A DNA stretch of 17,928 nt, from the NCBI GenBank assembly GCA_002398515.1, contig DGZL01000108.1, positions 1 to 17,928 of the forward strand, in the 5' to 3' direction. The notes below the pieces were generated by a model, which worked only from the letters and a program-made list of their open reading frames with translations, was not told the origin of the DNA and made no database searches. The translations under genes and the position numbers were made by a program. This document shows positions 1-7,068 of this stretch, piece by piece (the first letter of the stretch is position 1; every line of letters begins with the position of its first letter). This stretch comes from Firmicutes bacterium UBA4981. GTDB lineage: Bacteria > Bacillota > SHA-98 > UBA4971.

Positions 1-899
1 CTATTCCAGTTGCGATCTACATCTTCCTGAATCTCCTCAAGCATAGCCTCATTTCCGGGAGCGAACAGGTGACGGAATCTCCCCTGTTTCTTCAGCCATT
101 CGCTGACCGGCTTCTTGTTCCTGGGCTTGTGATTGACTGTAACCACACCGTCTTCTATTTCATAGAGCGGCCAGAAACAAGTAGCTACCGCCAGACGCAT
201 CAAGTCTATGGTTTCAGCAGGGTCGAAGCGCCATCCCAATCTACAAGGCGCCAGCACGTTGATAAATGCCGGGCCTTCAACTGCCAAGGCCTTCTCTACC
301 TTTCTAAGGAAGTCCTTCCAGTTGCTAGGCGCAGCCTGGGCTGCATACGGAATGTGGTGCGCAGCCATTATCTCTGTAAGGTCCTTCCGGATCTGCTTCT
401 TACCGCTGGGAATAGCGGATCCTGCAGGACTTGTCGTGGTCGACGCGCCCTTCGGGGTCGCGCTGGAACGCTGTATTCCTGTATTCATGTACGCCTGGTT
501 GTCGTAGCAAATATAGACCATGTCATGTCCCCGCTCCATAGCGCCGGACAGGGACTGAAGTCCGATGTCGTATGTGCCTCCGTCGCCACCTAAGGCTATA
601 AACTGGATGTCCCTGGTTACCTTACCCTTCTTCTTCAGTGCCCTGTAAGCGGTTTCTACGCCGCTGACAGTAGCAGCTGAGTTCTCAAACGCGTTATGGA
701 TGAATGGCACGTTCCACGCTGTAAATGGGTAGATTGTCGTGGTAACTTCAAGACAGCCGGTAGCGCATCCAACCACAACATCCGTGTTGACCGCCATTAA
801 CGCCTGTCTGATGGCGATAGGGGCGGCGCAGCCTGCGCATGCGCGATGTCCGCCGCACAGGAGTTCTTCCTTCATTGCGAGTTCCTTTAGACTTGCCAT
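1..899 (-). CDS. porB: 2-oxoacid (pyruvate):ferredoxin oxidoreductase, beta subunit, partial at the left edge
   Basis: This is the thiamine-pyrophosphate (TPP) subunit of the oxidative decarboxylase that turns pyruvate plus CoA into acetyl-CoA, CO2 and reduced ferredoxin in the cytoplasm. I translated it by hand: it starts MASLKELAMK at ATG 899 and 299 codons are visible with no stop. GHRACAGC (residues 17-24) supplies Cys21 and Cys24; Cys49 completes a C-x2-C-x24-C pattern and Cys219 (APCRLGW) is a likely fourth ligand, as in the cluster-binding domain of pyruvate:ferredoxin oxidoreductases. GGDGG at about 104-108 followed by YDNQAYMNTG is the TPP-binding motif. A strong AGGAGG lies just before the start, and porA ends 12 bases upstream. 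Pyruvate is the likely substrate because GHRACAGC is typical of PorB, but a 2-oxoisovalerate enzyme is not excluded. The C-terminus lies outside the window. Confidence 0.93.
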   Translation of the reverse strand, partial: MASLKELAMKEELLCGGHRACAGCAAPIAIRQALMAVNTDVVVGCATGCLEVTTTIYPFTAWNVPFIHNAFENSAATVSGVETAYRALKKKGKVTRDIQFIALGGDGGTYDIGLQSLSGAMERGHDMVYICYDNQAYMNTGIQRSSATPKGASTTTSPAGSAIPSGKKQIRKDLTEIMAAHHIPYAAQAAPSNWKDFLRKVEKALAVEGPAFINVLAPCRLGWRFDPAETIDLMRLAVATCFWPLYEIEDGVVTVNHKPRNKKPVSEWLKKQGRFRHLFAPGNEAMLEEIQEDVDRNWN

Positions 900-911
900 A
901 TATGCCGCCTC

Positions 912-2096
912 CTATTCCCTGACTCCGAGGTATGTCACAGGCTCCGTTATTTTACCTGTTTTAGCGATTTCCATAAGGTCATCATATACCCCGGCTATCT
1001 GTTCCATATTAATGTCTCGCCCTCCGAGACCGTAGATGTAGTTCACCATATTCACCCTTGGGCCGGGTGAATTATACATCGCAGCGCGAAGATCGATGTA
1101 CAGCGGGCCTCCCATTAGAGACAAGCTGTCAGCTCGATCAAGGACAGCTATGGCTTTCAGACCGGACAGAGCCTCAGCAATTTCCTTGTGAGGGAATGGC
1201 CTGAAGAGGCGAATCTTAAGAAGTCCGACTTTAAGGCCTTTTTCTCTCAGCTGATCTACCACTGTCTTAGCAGTCCCTGCTGCGGAGTTGACAACCACAA
1301 TTGCGACTTCGGCGTCGTCCAGTCTGTATGCGTCGAATAACTTATATTCTCTGCCTGAAATCTCCTTAAACTCCTTAGCCACTTGGAGCACAACGTCTTG
1401 CACCCTGGTATGGGCATCCGCCAGTTGGCGACGATGCTCAAAATACCAGTCGGAGAAGTCCAAGGCTCCCACAGTGATGGGGTTTTCTACATCCAAGAGA
1501 TAATGCTCGGGTTCATACTCGCCTACGAACTTCTTCACCACATCGTCTGGAAGGAGCTCAGCGTTACCCATCCCATGGCTGACAATGAAACCGTCCATCG
1601 TCACCATGGTCGGTAGAAGCACATCAGGGTGTTCCGCAATGCGCATAGCCTGGATGAGGTTATCATAAGCTTCTTGAGCATCTTCTGAGTATATCTGTAT
1701 CCATCCTGAATCCCGAGCCCCCATTGTGTCACTGTGATCGCAATGGATATTAATCGGGGCTGACAGCGCTCTGTTTACAATAGGAGCTACTATCGGAAGT
1801 CTAAGCCCGGCAGCGATATATAGCATCTCCCACATAAGGGCAAGCCCCTGTGAAGATGTAGCAGTCATCGCCCTGGCGCCTGCGGCTGACGCGCCAATTG
1901 TCGCGCTCATCGCAGAATGTTCACTCTCTACGGTAACAAATTCTGTATCAACTTTGCCGTTGGATACAGAATCAGCAAAGATCTGGACGATTTCAGTCGC
2001 AGGGGTAATTGGGTAGGCTGCCACAACATCAGGATTAATCTGGCGCATAGCCTCTGCTACCGCTTCATTACCGGTAATCGCAACTCTTTTATTCAC
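912..2096 (-). CDS. porA: 2-oxoacid (pyruvate):ferredoxin oxidoreductase, alpha subunit
   Basis: This is the catalytic alpha subunit that pairs with porB to form the TPP site. The N-terminal pyrimidine-binding domain shows the family motif YPITPATE near residue 30, then VESEHSAMSATIGASAAGAR and the DTMGARDSGWIQ loop; the C-terminal part (about 255-390) is the transketolase-C-like domain. Length (about 395 aa) is normal for a separate PorA. Two GTG starts are possible: 2102, with GGGGAGG only 3 bases away, and 2096 (MNKRVAITG), with the same GGGGAGG 9 bases away. I chose 2096 for its better spacing. The gene overlaps the end of porD, so the two are probably translationally coupled. The subunit order gamma-delta-alpha-beta matches archaeal and Thermotoga-type four-subunit enzymes. 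Confidence 0.93.
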   Translation of the reverse strand: MNKRVAITGNEAVAEAMRQINPDVVAAYPITPATEIVQIFADSVSNGKVDTEFVTVESEHSAMSATIGASAAGARAMTATSSQGLALMWEMLYIAAGLRLPIVAPIVNRALSAPINIHCDHSDTMGARDSGWIQIYSEDAQEAYDNLIQAMRIAEHPDVLLPTMVTMDGFIVSHGMGNAELLPDDVVKKFVGEYEPEHYLLDVENPITVGALDFSDWYFEHRRQLADAHTRVQDVVLQVAKEFKEISGREYKLFDAYRLDDAEVAIVVVNSAAGTAKTVVDQLREKGLKVGLLKIRLFRPFPHKEIAEALSGLKAIAVLDRADSLSLMGGPLYIDLRAAMYNSPGPRVNMVNYIYGLGGRDINMEQIAGVYDDLMEIAKTGKITEPVTYLGVRE

Positions 2097-2403
2097 CTGC
2101 ACCAGCCTCCCCGTTCTCTCCTGTATCCAGTATCATCTCTATACATTTCCTGGGGCATTCGTGAGCGCATATCCCACAACCCTTGCAGTGTTTGTAGTCA
2201 ATCCCGGATACTTCGCCTTCGCTCACAACAATTGACGCGTCCGGACAGAAAATCCAGCACATCATGCAATTACTGCACTTCTCTTTATCCCAGACGGGCT
2301 TATATGTTCTCCAGTCTCCGGTTTCATACTCCTTGGCGTTTCCGGCTTCAAGGATTAGCCCGCCCCTGGGAACATCTTTCCATCCCTTCTCTGCGGCACT
2401 CAT
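2089..2403 (-). CDS. porD: 2-oxoacid (pyruvate):ferredoxin oxidoreductase, delta (ferredoxin-like) subunit
   Basis: A 104-residue electron-transfer subunit carrying two [4Fe-4S] clusters that pass electrons from the TPP site to soluble ferredoxin. Two classical motifs are visible: Cys43, 46, 49 and 53 in CSNCMMCWIFCP, and Cys73, 76, 79 and 83 in CKGCGICAHECP, with an extra Cys87 (PRKC). The first 40 residues (GGLILEAGNA...YETGDWRTYKPVWD) are the usual PorD lead-in. Its ATG overlaps the porG stop as ATGA, and GGGGAGG sits inside the end of porG, so translation is coupled. The C-terminal tail is acidic and glycine-rich (GENGEAGAGE). Confidence 0.95.
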   Translation of the reverse strand: MSAAEKGWKDVPRGGLILEAGNAKEYETGDWRTYKPVWDKEKCSNCMMCWIFCPDASIVVSEGEVSGIDYKHCKGCGICAHECPRKCIEMILDTGENGEAGAGE

Positions 2404-2975
2404 TCCTCCCCTTGCACCTCCTGGTAAGCCCTTTCAATAGCTTGAATATTCTTCTCGACTATATCAGGGCGGAACTTGGCTTCAAGCCTCTCTCTGGTAT
2501 TTCTCACGAACTCATCAATTGTCAACAGACCGGTCGTTCTAATTAGGGCTCCCATCATCGGAGTATTGGGAATAGCCCTGCCTATAGTCTCCATTGATAT
2601 CTGTGTTGCGTCGAGGGTATAAACCTTACCGCCGGTTAAACCCAATTGTTTTCTCATCTCTTTAGGTGATAAGTTGGTGTTAATAATGTACAATCCATCT
2701 TCCGGCACTCCCGCAGTTACGTCTGCTTTCCCCAGCAAGGTTGAATCAAGAACAACAACCATTGCAGGATTTGCCACCTGACAATGTAGCCTGATAGGCT
2801 CATCACTAATGCGGTTGAATGCGAGCACCGGCGCGCCCATCCGCTCAGGGCCATACTCAGGAAAGGCCTGAATGTATTTGCCCGAAGCCGAAACTGCTTC
2901 TCCCAGTAGGATGGCTGCAGTTTTCGCGCCTTGGCCGCCTCTTCCGTGCCAGCGAATCTCTAAAAGTTCTGCCAT
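2400..2975 (-). CDS. porG: 2-oxoacid (pyruvate):ferredoxin oxidoreductase, gamma subunit
   Basis: This is the gamma (CoA-binding type) subunit and the first gene of the operon. The 191-residue protein opens with LEIRWHGRGGQGAKTAA, the hallmark of PorG/VorG/KorC proteins, followed by FPEYGPERMGAPV (about 39-51), also conserved. The family adopts the domain III fold of single-chain pyruvate:ferredoxin oxidoreductase. GAGGGGG lies 8 bases upstream of ATG 2975, an ideal ribosome binding site. It overlaps porD by 4 bases (ATGA). About 90 bases of leader lie between the likely promoter and this start and contain a 7-bp inverted repeat (listed separately). The divergent neighbour is a CBS-PAS-HD signalling protein. 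Confidence 0.95.
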   Translation of the reverse strand: MAELLEIRWHGRGGQGAKTAAILLGEAVSASGKYIQAFPEYGPERMGAPVLAFNRISDEPIRLHCQVANPAMVVVLDSTLLGKADVTAGVPEDGLYIINTNLSPKEMRKQLGLTGGKVYTLDATQISMETIGRAIPNTPMMGALIRTTGLLTIDEFVRNTRERLEAKFRPDIVEKNIQAIERAYQEVQGEE

Positions 2976-3018
2976 AGCCTGTCCCCCTCACATGTGCGTC
3001 AATATCTTTACTATCCAA

Positions 3019-3047
3019 CCTTCAGTGTGTTCCTACTCATCTGAAGG
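3019..3047. repeat. 7-bp inverted repeat in the por operon leader
   Basis: CCTTCAG (3019-3025) and CTGAAGG (3041-3047) are perfect inverted copies separated by 15 bases. They lie between the predicted por promoter and porG, so they would fall in the 5' leader RNA. No T-run follows, so this is not an ordinary terminator. It could be a repressor site or an mRNA hairpin; the sequence alone does not decide. Confidence 0.45.
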
Positions 3048-3071
3048 CACATTTAAATACACACATAAGTT

Positions 3072-3114
3072 ATTCTAGCATATTCGGTATACTAATGCAC
3101 CTCCAAGTTTGCAA
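3072..3114 (-). promoter_or_regulatory. Candidate promoter of the porGDAB operon
   Basis: On the minus strand there is an extended -10 box, TGC-TAGAAT (attcta at 3072-3077 on plus, with gca at 3078-3080), but no good -35 at the right distance. An overlapping alternative is TTGCAA (3109-3114), a 17-base spacer, then TATACC (3086-3091). Either would start transcription roughly 85-105 bases before porG. Both are only partial matches to the sigma-A consensus. Confidence 0.4.
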
Positions 3115-3139
3115 ATCCTATGCTCAGGCATTTATTGGA

Positions 3140-3168
3140 TTTACTTTGCATTTAGTGTATGTTATCAT
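3140..3168 (+). promoter_or_regulatory. Candidate promoter of the CBS-PAS-HD gene
   Basis: TTTACT (3140-3145), a 17-base spacer, then TATCAT (3163-3168) preceded by TGT, which makes an extended -10. This is a good sigma-A-like match and points at the gene starting at 3285, leaving a leader of about 110 bases. It is back-to-back with the por promoter, about 60-70 bases apart, so one bound protein could affect both. Confidence 0.45.
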
Positions 3169-3284
3169 AACAATTAGGTTTTCACTGTGGATTATCGCTG
3201 GTATTCGTTTCGCGGGAGTGTGCTTTGCCTTTTTCTACAGCTATATGAAACGGCAGGTGAATAGCCACGAGTAACAGCATTAAA

Positions 3285-4697
3285 GTGAGCCGGGCTTCCC
3301 TGCTCAAGTCTGAAAGCGTCAGTCCTACAGCCGGTATCCATGTAGTCGCCGGTATTCTGGCAAAGCGTGAAGTAACCTATGTCGTATCATCTGATAACAT
3401 ACTCCTTGGCGCTATTTACAAAGATTCTCTGGATCTTACACCAGACTTCATAATTGAAGCAGATAAGCGCAGTATTAAAGCGAAAGACCTAATGACCCTG
3501 AAAGAAGGCGTCCCCTGCATTTCTCCGGAAACCCACCTAGATTCCGCGATATCTGTTTTTCTAGAGACAGAACTCAAAGAGCTTCCGGTGCTTGAGAATG
3601 ACCGCTTAGTCGGAATCTTGCCTCTGCGTTCCGTATTGAAAGGAATAGCCGAGGCTTTAGACACAGTAAGGCATCAACAAGAGCACGAGAAACGTTCCAG
3701 CACGATCCTTCAATCCATAAACGAAGGCCTTATCATGATAGATAAGGACTTGATAATCCGTGAGTATAATCGCGCTGCTGAAGAACTTCTCGGCGCCAAA
3801 GCCTCTGAGAGAATAGGAAGTAAAGCAGTAGTCAAGACAAGGGGCGGGTCGCCGGTATTTGAGGTTATGAAGACAGGGAAACCACGCTTTGGCGTAATGA
3901 GTCCGCTGGCAGATGGGCGCATATTCTCTGTAAACTATGTCCCGATGCTGGACAACGGTAATGTAGTGGGTGTGATTCAAACATTTCAGGATATTACCGG
4001 GCAAGAGGAAATGCGATCTCAACTCCTGTCCTCCAGGGATGAATTGGATCGCGCCTTCGCTTTGACTCTGCCCAATTCCAGAGTCGAGCATAAACTGAAG
4101 AATACGCCGGAATATAGAGATGTCTATGATCCTGACAATGGACAGATCACAATCACTGAGGTTATTGCCGACGGAGGTTATAAACACGTAGTAAATGCCC
4201 TTAAAGTGCTTGCAGATCTTAACAACAAGGGTATTATGTCGCTCCTTGGAATCAGTAAGGATGTGTTAGTCCAGAGCATTATCTTTCACGACTTGGGTAA
4301 ATCCCAACCCCAATTCGAAATCGGACAGATTGTAGACCCCCTGGATGAGTTTGAAGAAAGCTGTGCCCATGCTGAAAGGAGCGCAGACATAGCAGCTCAC
4401 TTTTACCAACGCGAAGATGACGTCATCTGGCTAATTAAGTACCATCATCATCCGGAAAGTCAGCTTCCTGCTGATTTTCCTAACCACTTGAGGCCTATGC
4501 TACGCCTCTTGAAACTGGTGGACGGACTGTCCGCTTCACTCACACGTCGTAATGGCAAAATAACGCTGGACGTAGATGGAACCAAAGTCTATGTTTATGA
4601 ACGTAATCCTCATCCTGATTTCGACAAATCAAGAGTTGTGGATCTCTTCACAGGAGAGACAAGAGAAATACCTGACTACCCTGATACTACAGGATAG
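3285..4697 (+). CDS. CBS-PAS-HD domain signalling protein
   Basis: A 470-residue soluble protein with three recognisable parts. Residues about 10-125 are a CBS pair (VTYVVSSDNILLGAIYKDS; then KAKDLMTLKEGVPCISPETHLDSAISVFLE and ELPVLENDRLVGILPL), which usually binds adenine nucleotides. Residues about 137-238 are a PAS domain (SINEGLIMIDKDLIIREYNRAAEELLG ... GVIQTFQDITGQEE). Residues about 295-420 are an HD phosphohydrolase-type domain with His301, the His335-Asp336 pair (IIFHDLGKS), His362, His387/388 and Asp413. I see no DNA-binding or GGDEF domain and no membrane segment. The start is GTG 3285; no convincing ribosome binding site precedes it, and the frame is open back to 3261, so the start is uncertain. 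The HD domain lacks an obvious HD-GYP signature, so the substrate is unknown. It is transcribed divergently from por. The role is inferred: sensing energy or redox state. Confidence 0.85.
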   Translation: MSRASLLKSESVSPTAGIHVVAGILAKREVTYVVSSDNILLGAIYKDSLDLTPDFIIEADKRSIKAKDLMTLKEGVPCISPETHLDSAISVFLETELKELPVLENDRLVGILPLRSVLKGIAEALDTVRHQQEHEKRSSTILQSINEGLIMIDKDLIIREYNRAAEELLGAKASERIGSKAVVKTRGGSPVFEVMKTGKPRFGVMSPLADGRIFSVNYVPMLDNGNVVGVIQTFQDITGQEEMRSQLLSSRDELDRAFALTLPNSRVEHKLKNTPEYRDVYDPDNGQITITEVIADGGYKHVVNALKVLADLNNKGIMSLLGISKDVLVQSIIFHDLGKSQPQFEIGQIVDPLDEFEESCAHAERSADIAAHFYQREDDVIWLIKYHHHPESQLPADFPNHLRPMLRLLKLVDGLSASLTRRNGKITLDVDGTKVYVYERNPHPDFDKSRVVDLFTGETREIPDYPDTTG

Positions 4698-4705
4698 TCA
4701 GGTAT
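4668..4705. terminator. Convergent hairpin terminator shared by the HD gene and glyA
   Basis: A perfect 11-bp inverted repeat, ATACCTGACTA (4668-4678) and TAGTCAGGTAT (4695-4705), continues inward past one mismatch as CCTG/CAGG, closing on a 6-base loop. The stop codon of the HD gene (TAG 4695-4697) lies inside the right arm. On the minus strand the stem is followed by TTTCTCTT, a moderate U-tract, so it best fits termination of the glyA transcript; the plus-strand tail is not U-rich. It lies 20 bases past the glyA stop. Confidence 0.7.
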
Positions 4706-4725
4706 TGTGACGTAAGTAGTTGTTC

Positions 4726-5973
4726 TTATATCAATTCAGGATACAGTGGGAAGCGTTTAGTCAGGTTCTCCACTTTCCGCTTAGCGCTTTTCAGGACGCT
4801 TTCATCATCAGGGTTATCAAGGACATCCGCAATAATCCCTGATATCTCAAGCATTTCGGCTTCTTTCATACCTCTTGTTGTCACGGCAGGGGTTCCGATC
4901 CGGAGCCCACTGGTTATGAAAGGCTTCTCAGGATCAAACGGGATTGTGTTCTTGTTTACAGTAATTGCGCAGCTATCAAGAAGCCTCTCAGCCTTGAGCC
5001 CGGTCAATCCGTGCTCCCTGACGCTTACCAACATCAAGTGGTTGTCAGTGCCTCCTGAGATGACTCGAAAACCACGGTTCATGAGTGCCTCAGCAAAGAC
5101 TTTCGCATTCTTCACTACCTGTGCCTGGTAGGCTTTGAACTCAGGCGAAGCAGCTTCTTTAAGAGCGACAGCCTTGCCTGCAATCACGTGCATCAGAGGA
5201 CCTCCTTGAGTCCCAGGGAATACAGCTTGATCAGTCTTCTTTGCGAACTGCTCCTGACACAGGATTAACCCGCCTCTCGGGCCACGGAGCGTCTTATGAG
5301 TTGTAGTGGTAACAAACTCAGCGTAAGGAACGGGATTAGGGTGAAGGCCTGTGGCTACAAGGCCTGCAATGTGCGCCATGTCCACCATCACAAGAGCGCC
5401 TACTTCGTCAGCTATCCGGCGTATTCTAGGGAAATCAATAATTCGAGGATACGCACTGGCGCCTGCCACAATCATCTTTGGCTTGTGCTCTTTGGCAAGA
5501 TTCAGAAGGGCGTCATAGTCAATGGTTTCCGTCTCTTTAGTCACTCCGTAAGGAATGAAATTGAAGTACTTACCTGATAGGTTTATCGGGTGTCCATGGG
5601 TAAGATGTCCGCCATGGGACAGATTCATTCCGAGGACAGTGTCCCCAGGCGTAAGCATGGCAAAATAGACAGCCGTATTCGCTTGCGCCCCTGAGTGAGG
5701 CTGAACATTGGCATGATCTGCACCAAACAGGGCTTTCGCTCTCTCTATCGCAAGGCTCTCCACAACATCGACAAACTCACATCCGCCATAATAGCGCCTA
5801 CCAGGGTAGCCTTCTGCATACTTGTTAGTTGCAGTTGACCCCTGCGCCTCCATGACTGCCCTACTGGTGAAGTTTTCAGAGGCTATCAACTCAATATTAC
5901 CCCTCTGGCGTTCTGTTTCGGCCTGCAACGCATCAGCAACTTCCGGGTCAATGGCTCTGACAATATTGTACAC
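4726..5973 (-). CDS. glyA: Serine hydroxymethyltransferase
   Basis: A cytosolic PLP enzyme that interconverts serine plus tetrahydrofolate with glycine plus 5,10-methylene-tetrahydrofolate, the main source of one-carbon units. At 415 residues it has normal bacterial length. The SHMT signature is intact: IELIASENF (28-36), STATNKYAEGYPGRRYYGG (46-64), MVDMAHIAGLVA (196-207), and VTTTTHKTLRGPRGG with the PLP lysine at Lys227. The start is GTG 5973, preceded at 9 bases by GGGGGAGG. It follows pdxS by 54 bases with no clear terminator between them, so the two are probably co-transcribed. In that case the PLP-making enzyme and a PLP-using enzyme share an mRNA. Transcription likely ends at the 4668-4705 hairpin. 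Confidence 0.98.
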   Translation of the reverse strand: MYNIVRAIDPEVADALQAETERQRGNIELIASENFTSRAVMEAQGSTATNKYAEGYPGRRYYGGCEFVDVVESLAIERAKALFGADHANVQPHSGAQANTAVYFAMLTPGDTVLGMNLSHGGHLTHGHPINLSGKYFNFIPYGVTKETETIDYDALLNLAKEHKPKMIVAGASAYPRIIDFPRIRRIADEVGALVMVDMAHIAGLVATGLHPNPVPYAEFVTTTTHKTLRGPRGGLILCQEQFAKKTDQAVFPGTQGGPLMHVIAGKAVALKEAASPEFKAYQAQVVKNAKVFAEALMNRGFRVISGGTDNHLMLVSVREHGLTGLKAERLLDSCAITVNKNTIPFDPEKPFITSGLRIGTPAVTTRGMKEAEMLEISGIIADVLDNPDDESVLKSAKRKVENLTKRFPLYPELI

Positions 5974-6027
5974 CGACTATGCCCTCCCCCTTAGAATTTG
6001 TAATCCAAGGGCTTATCCAATAATAGT

Positions 6028-6912
6028 CTACCAGCCCCTGGTTTGCAGTTTCTCCTCGTCTGTGAGGGTTGCTGCGGCCATTCCCTCCATTGGCTTCCCA
6101 AGACCTTTCGACACCCTCAAAAGGACATCAGGCTTGTCAAAGTTAGTCGTAGCTTCAACAATTGCCCTGGCTCGTGCAGGCGGATCATCAGACTTGAATA
6201 TCCCTGATCCGACAAATACTCCTTCTGCACCCAACTGCATCATGAGTGCTGCGTCCGCCGGAGTGGCAACCCCGCCGGCAGCGAAATTCACCACAGGGAG
6301 CCTGCCTTCTTTGGCTACCCATGTAACCAACTCGTATGGAGCCTGCATATCCCTGGCAATTGCCATGAGTTCATCTTCGCGCATCCCGGCTAGTCTACGA
6401 ATCTCGCTCTCGACACGCCTCATATGTCGGACAGCTTCGACAATATCCCCTGTCCCTGCCTCACCCTTTGTGCGCATCATAGATGCCCCTTCCGCGATAC
6501 GGCGAAGGGCTTCACCCAGATTACGACATCCACACACAAAAGGGACTTTGAACTGGTGCTTATCTATGTGATGCTCTTCATCGGCAGGGGTTAAGACTTC
6601 GCTTTCGTCTATAAAATCTGCTCCAAGGACCTCCAGTATTTGGGCTTCGACAAAGTGCCCTATACGACACTTAGCCATGACAGGGATTTTCACAGCTTCC
6701 ATAATGGAATGAATTATGTCCGGATTGGACATCCGTGCAATCCCACCATGAGCCCTTATGTCAGCAGGCACTCTCTCCAGTGCCATCACTGCAACGGCAC
6801 CGGCATCTTCCGCTACTCTTGCCTGCTCTGAAGTGGTAACATCCATAATTACGCCGCCTCTGAACTTCTCTGCGACAGCCCTCTTAGCTTCAACTGCTGA
6901 CTGGTTCCCCAT
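6028..6912 (-). CDS. pdxS: Pyridoxal 5'-phosphate synthase, lyase subunit PdxS
   Basis: PdxS is a (beta/alpha)8 synthase that builds pyridoxal phosphate from ribose 5-phosphate (or ribulose 5-phosphate), glyceraldehyde 3-phosphate and ammonia, the last supplied by the PdxT glutaminase. The 294-residue protein keeps the key residues at the same numbers as Bacillus subtilis PdxS: Asp24 (GVIMDVT), Lys81 (MAKCRIGH) and Lys149 (MRTKGEAGTGDI). GGAGGG precedes ATG 6912 at 9 bases. pdxT usually follows pdxS directly, but here the next gene is glyA; PdxT must be encoded elsewhere, or ammonia must reach PdxS another way. A good promoter and two direct repeats lie just upstream (listed separately). Confidence 0.98.
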   Translation of the reverse strand: MGNQSAVEAKRAVAEKFRGGVIMDVTTSEQARVAEDAGAVAVMALERVPADIRAHGGIARMSNPDIIHSIMEAVKIPVMAKCRIGHFVEAQILEVLGADFIDESEVLTPADEEHHIDKHQFKVPFVCGCRNLGEALRRIAEGASMMRTKGEAGTGDIVEAVRHMRRVESEIRRLAGMREDELMAIARDMQAPYELVTWVAKEGRLPVVNFAAGGVATPADAALMMQLGAEGVFVGSGIFKSDDPPARARAIVEATTNFDKPDVLLRVSKGLGKPMEGMAAATLTDEEKLQTRGW

Positions 6913-6951
6913 CTTTGCGGTCCCTCCATTGGAATTAAACTTCCCCTTGTT

Positions 6952-6980
6952 ATTTTACTACAGTGAGAGTGCTAAAACAA
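6952..6980 (-). promoter_or_regulatory. Candidate pdxS promoter
   Basis: On the minus strand TTGTTT (6975-6980), a 17-base spacer and TAAAAT (6952-6957). The -10 matches the sigma-A consensus at five of six positions, and the -35 has only the TTG half. It would start transcription about 30 bases before pdxS. It implies that pdxS-glyA can be expressed apart from the upstream patB-type gene. Confidence 0.5.
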
Positions 6981-6987
6981 GGCGAGA

Positions 6988-7006
6988 ATTGTAGTTCTAT
7001 TGTAGT
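6988..7006 (-). promoter_or_regulatory. Tandem direct repeats upstream of the pdxS -35 box
   Basis: ATTGTAGT occurs at 6988-6995 and again at 6999-7006 (read on plus), two perfect 8-base copies 11 bases apart, or one helical turn. They sit 7 bases upstream of the pdxS -35 box, where an activator would bind. PdxR, a MocR/GntR-type regulator, is known in several Gram-positive bacteria to bind direct repeats upstream of pdxS; assigning it here is an inference, and no pdxR is in the window. Confidence 0.35.
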
Positions 7007-7068
7007 CTTGGCTCATACCGGGCCTGAGTTTGTGTTCGAAGTCTCGCTTCCGGCAGTCTCGTTACCTG

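Noticed and set aside
69..593. 174-codon plus-strand open frame in porB
   Set aside because: It is the shadow of porB, whose minus-strand translation carries all family motifs.
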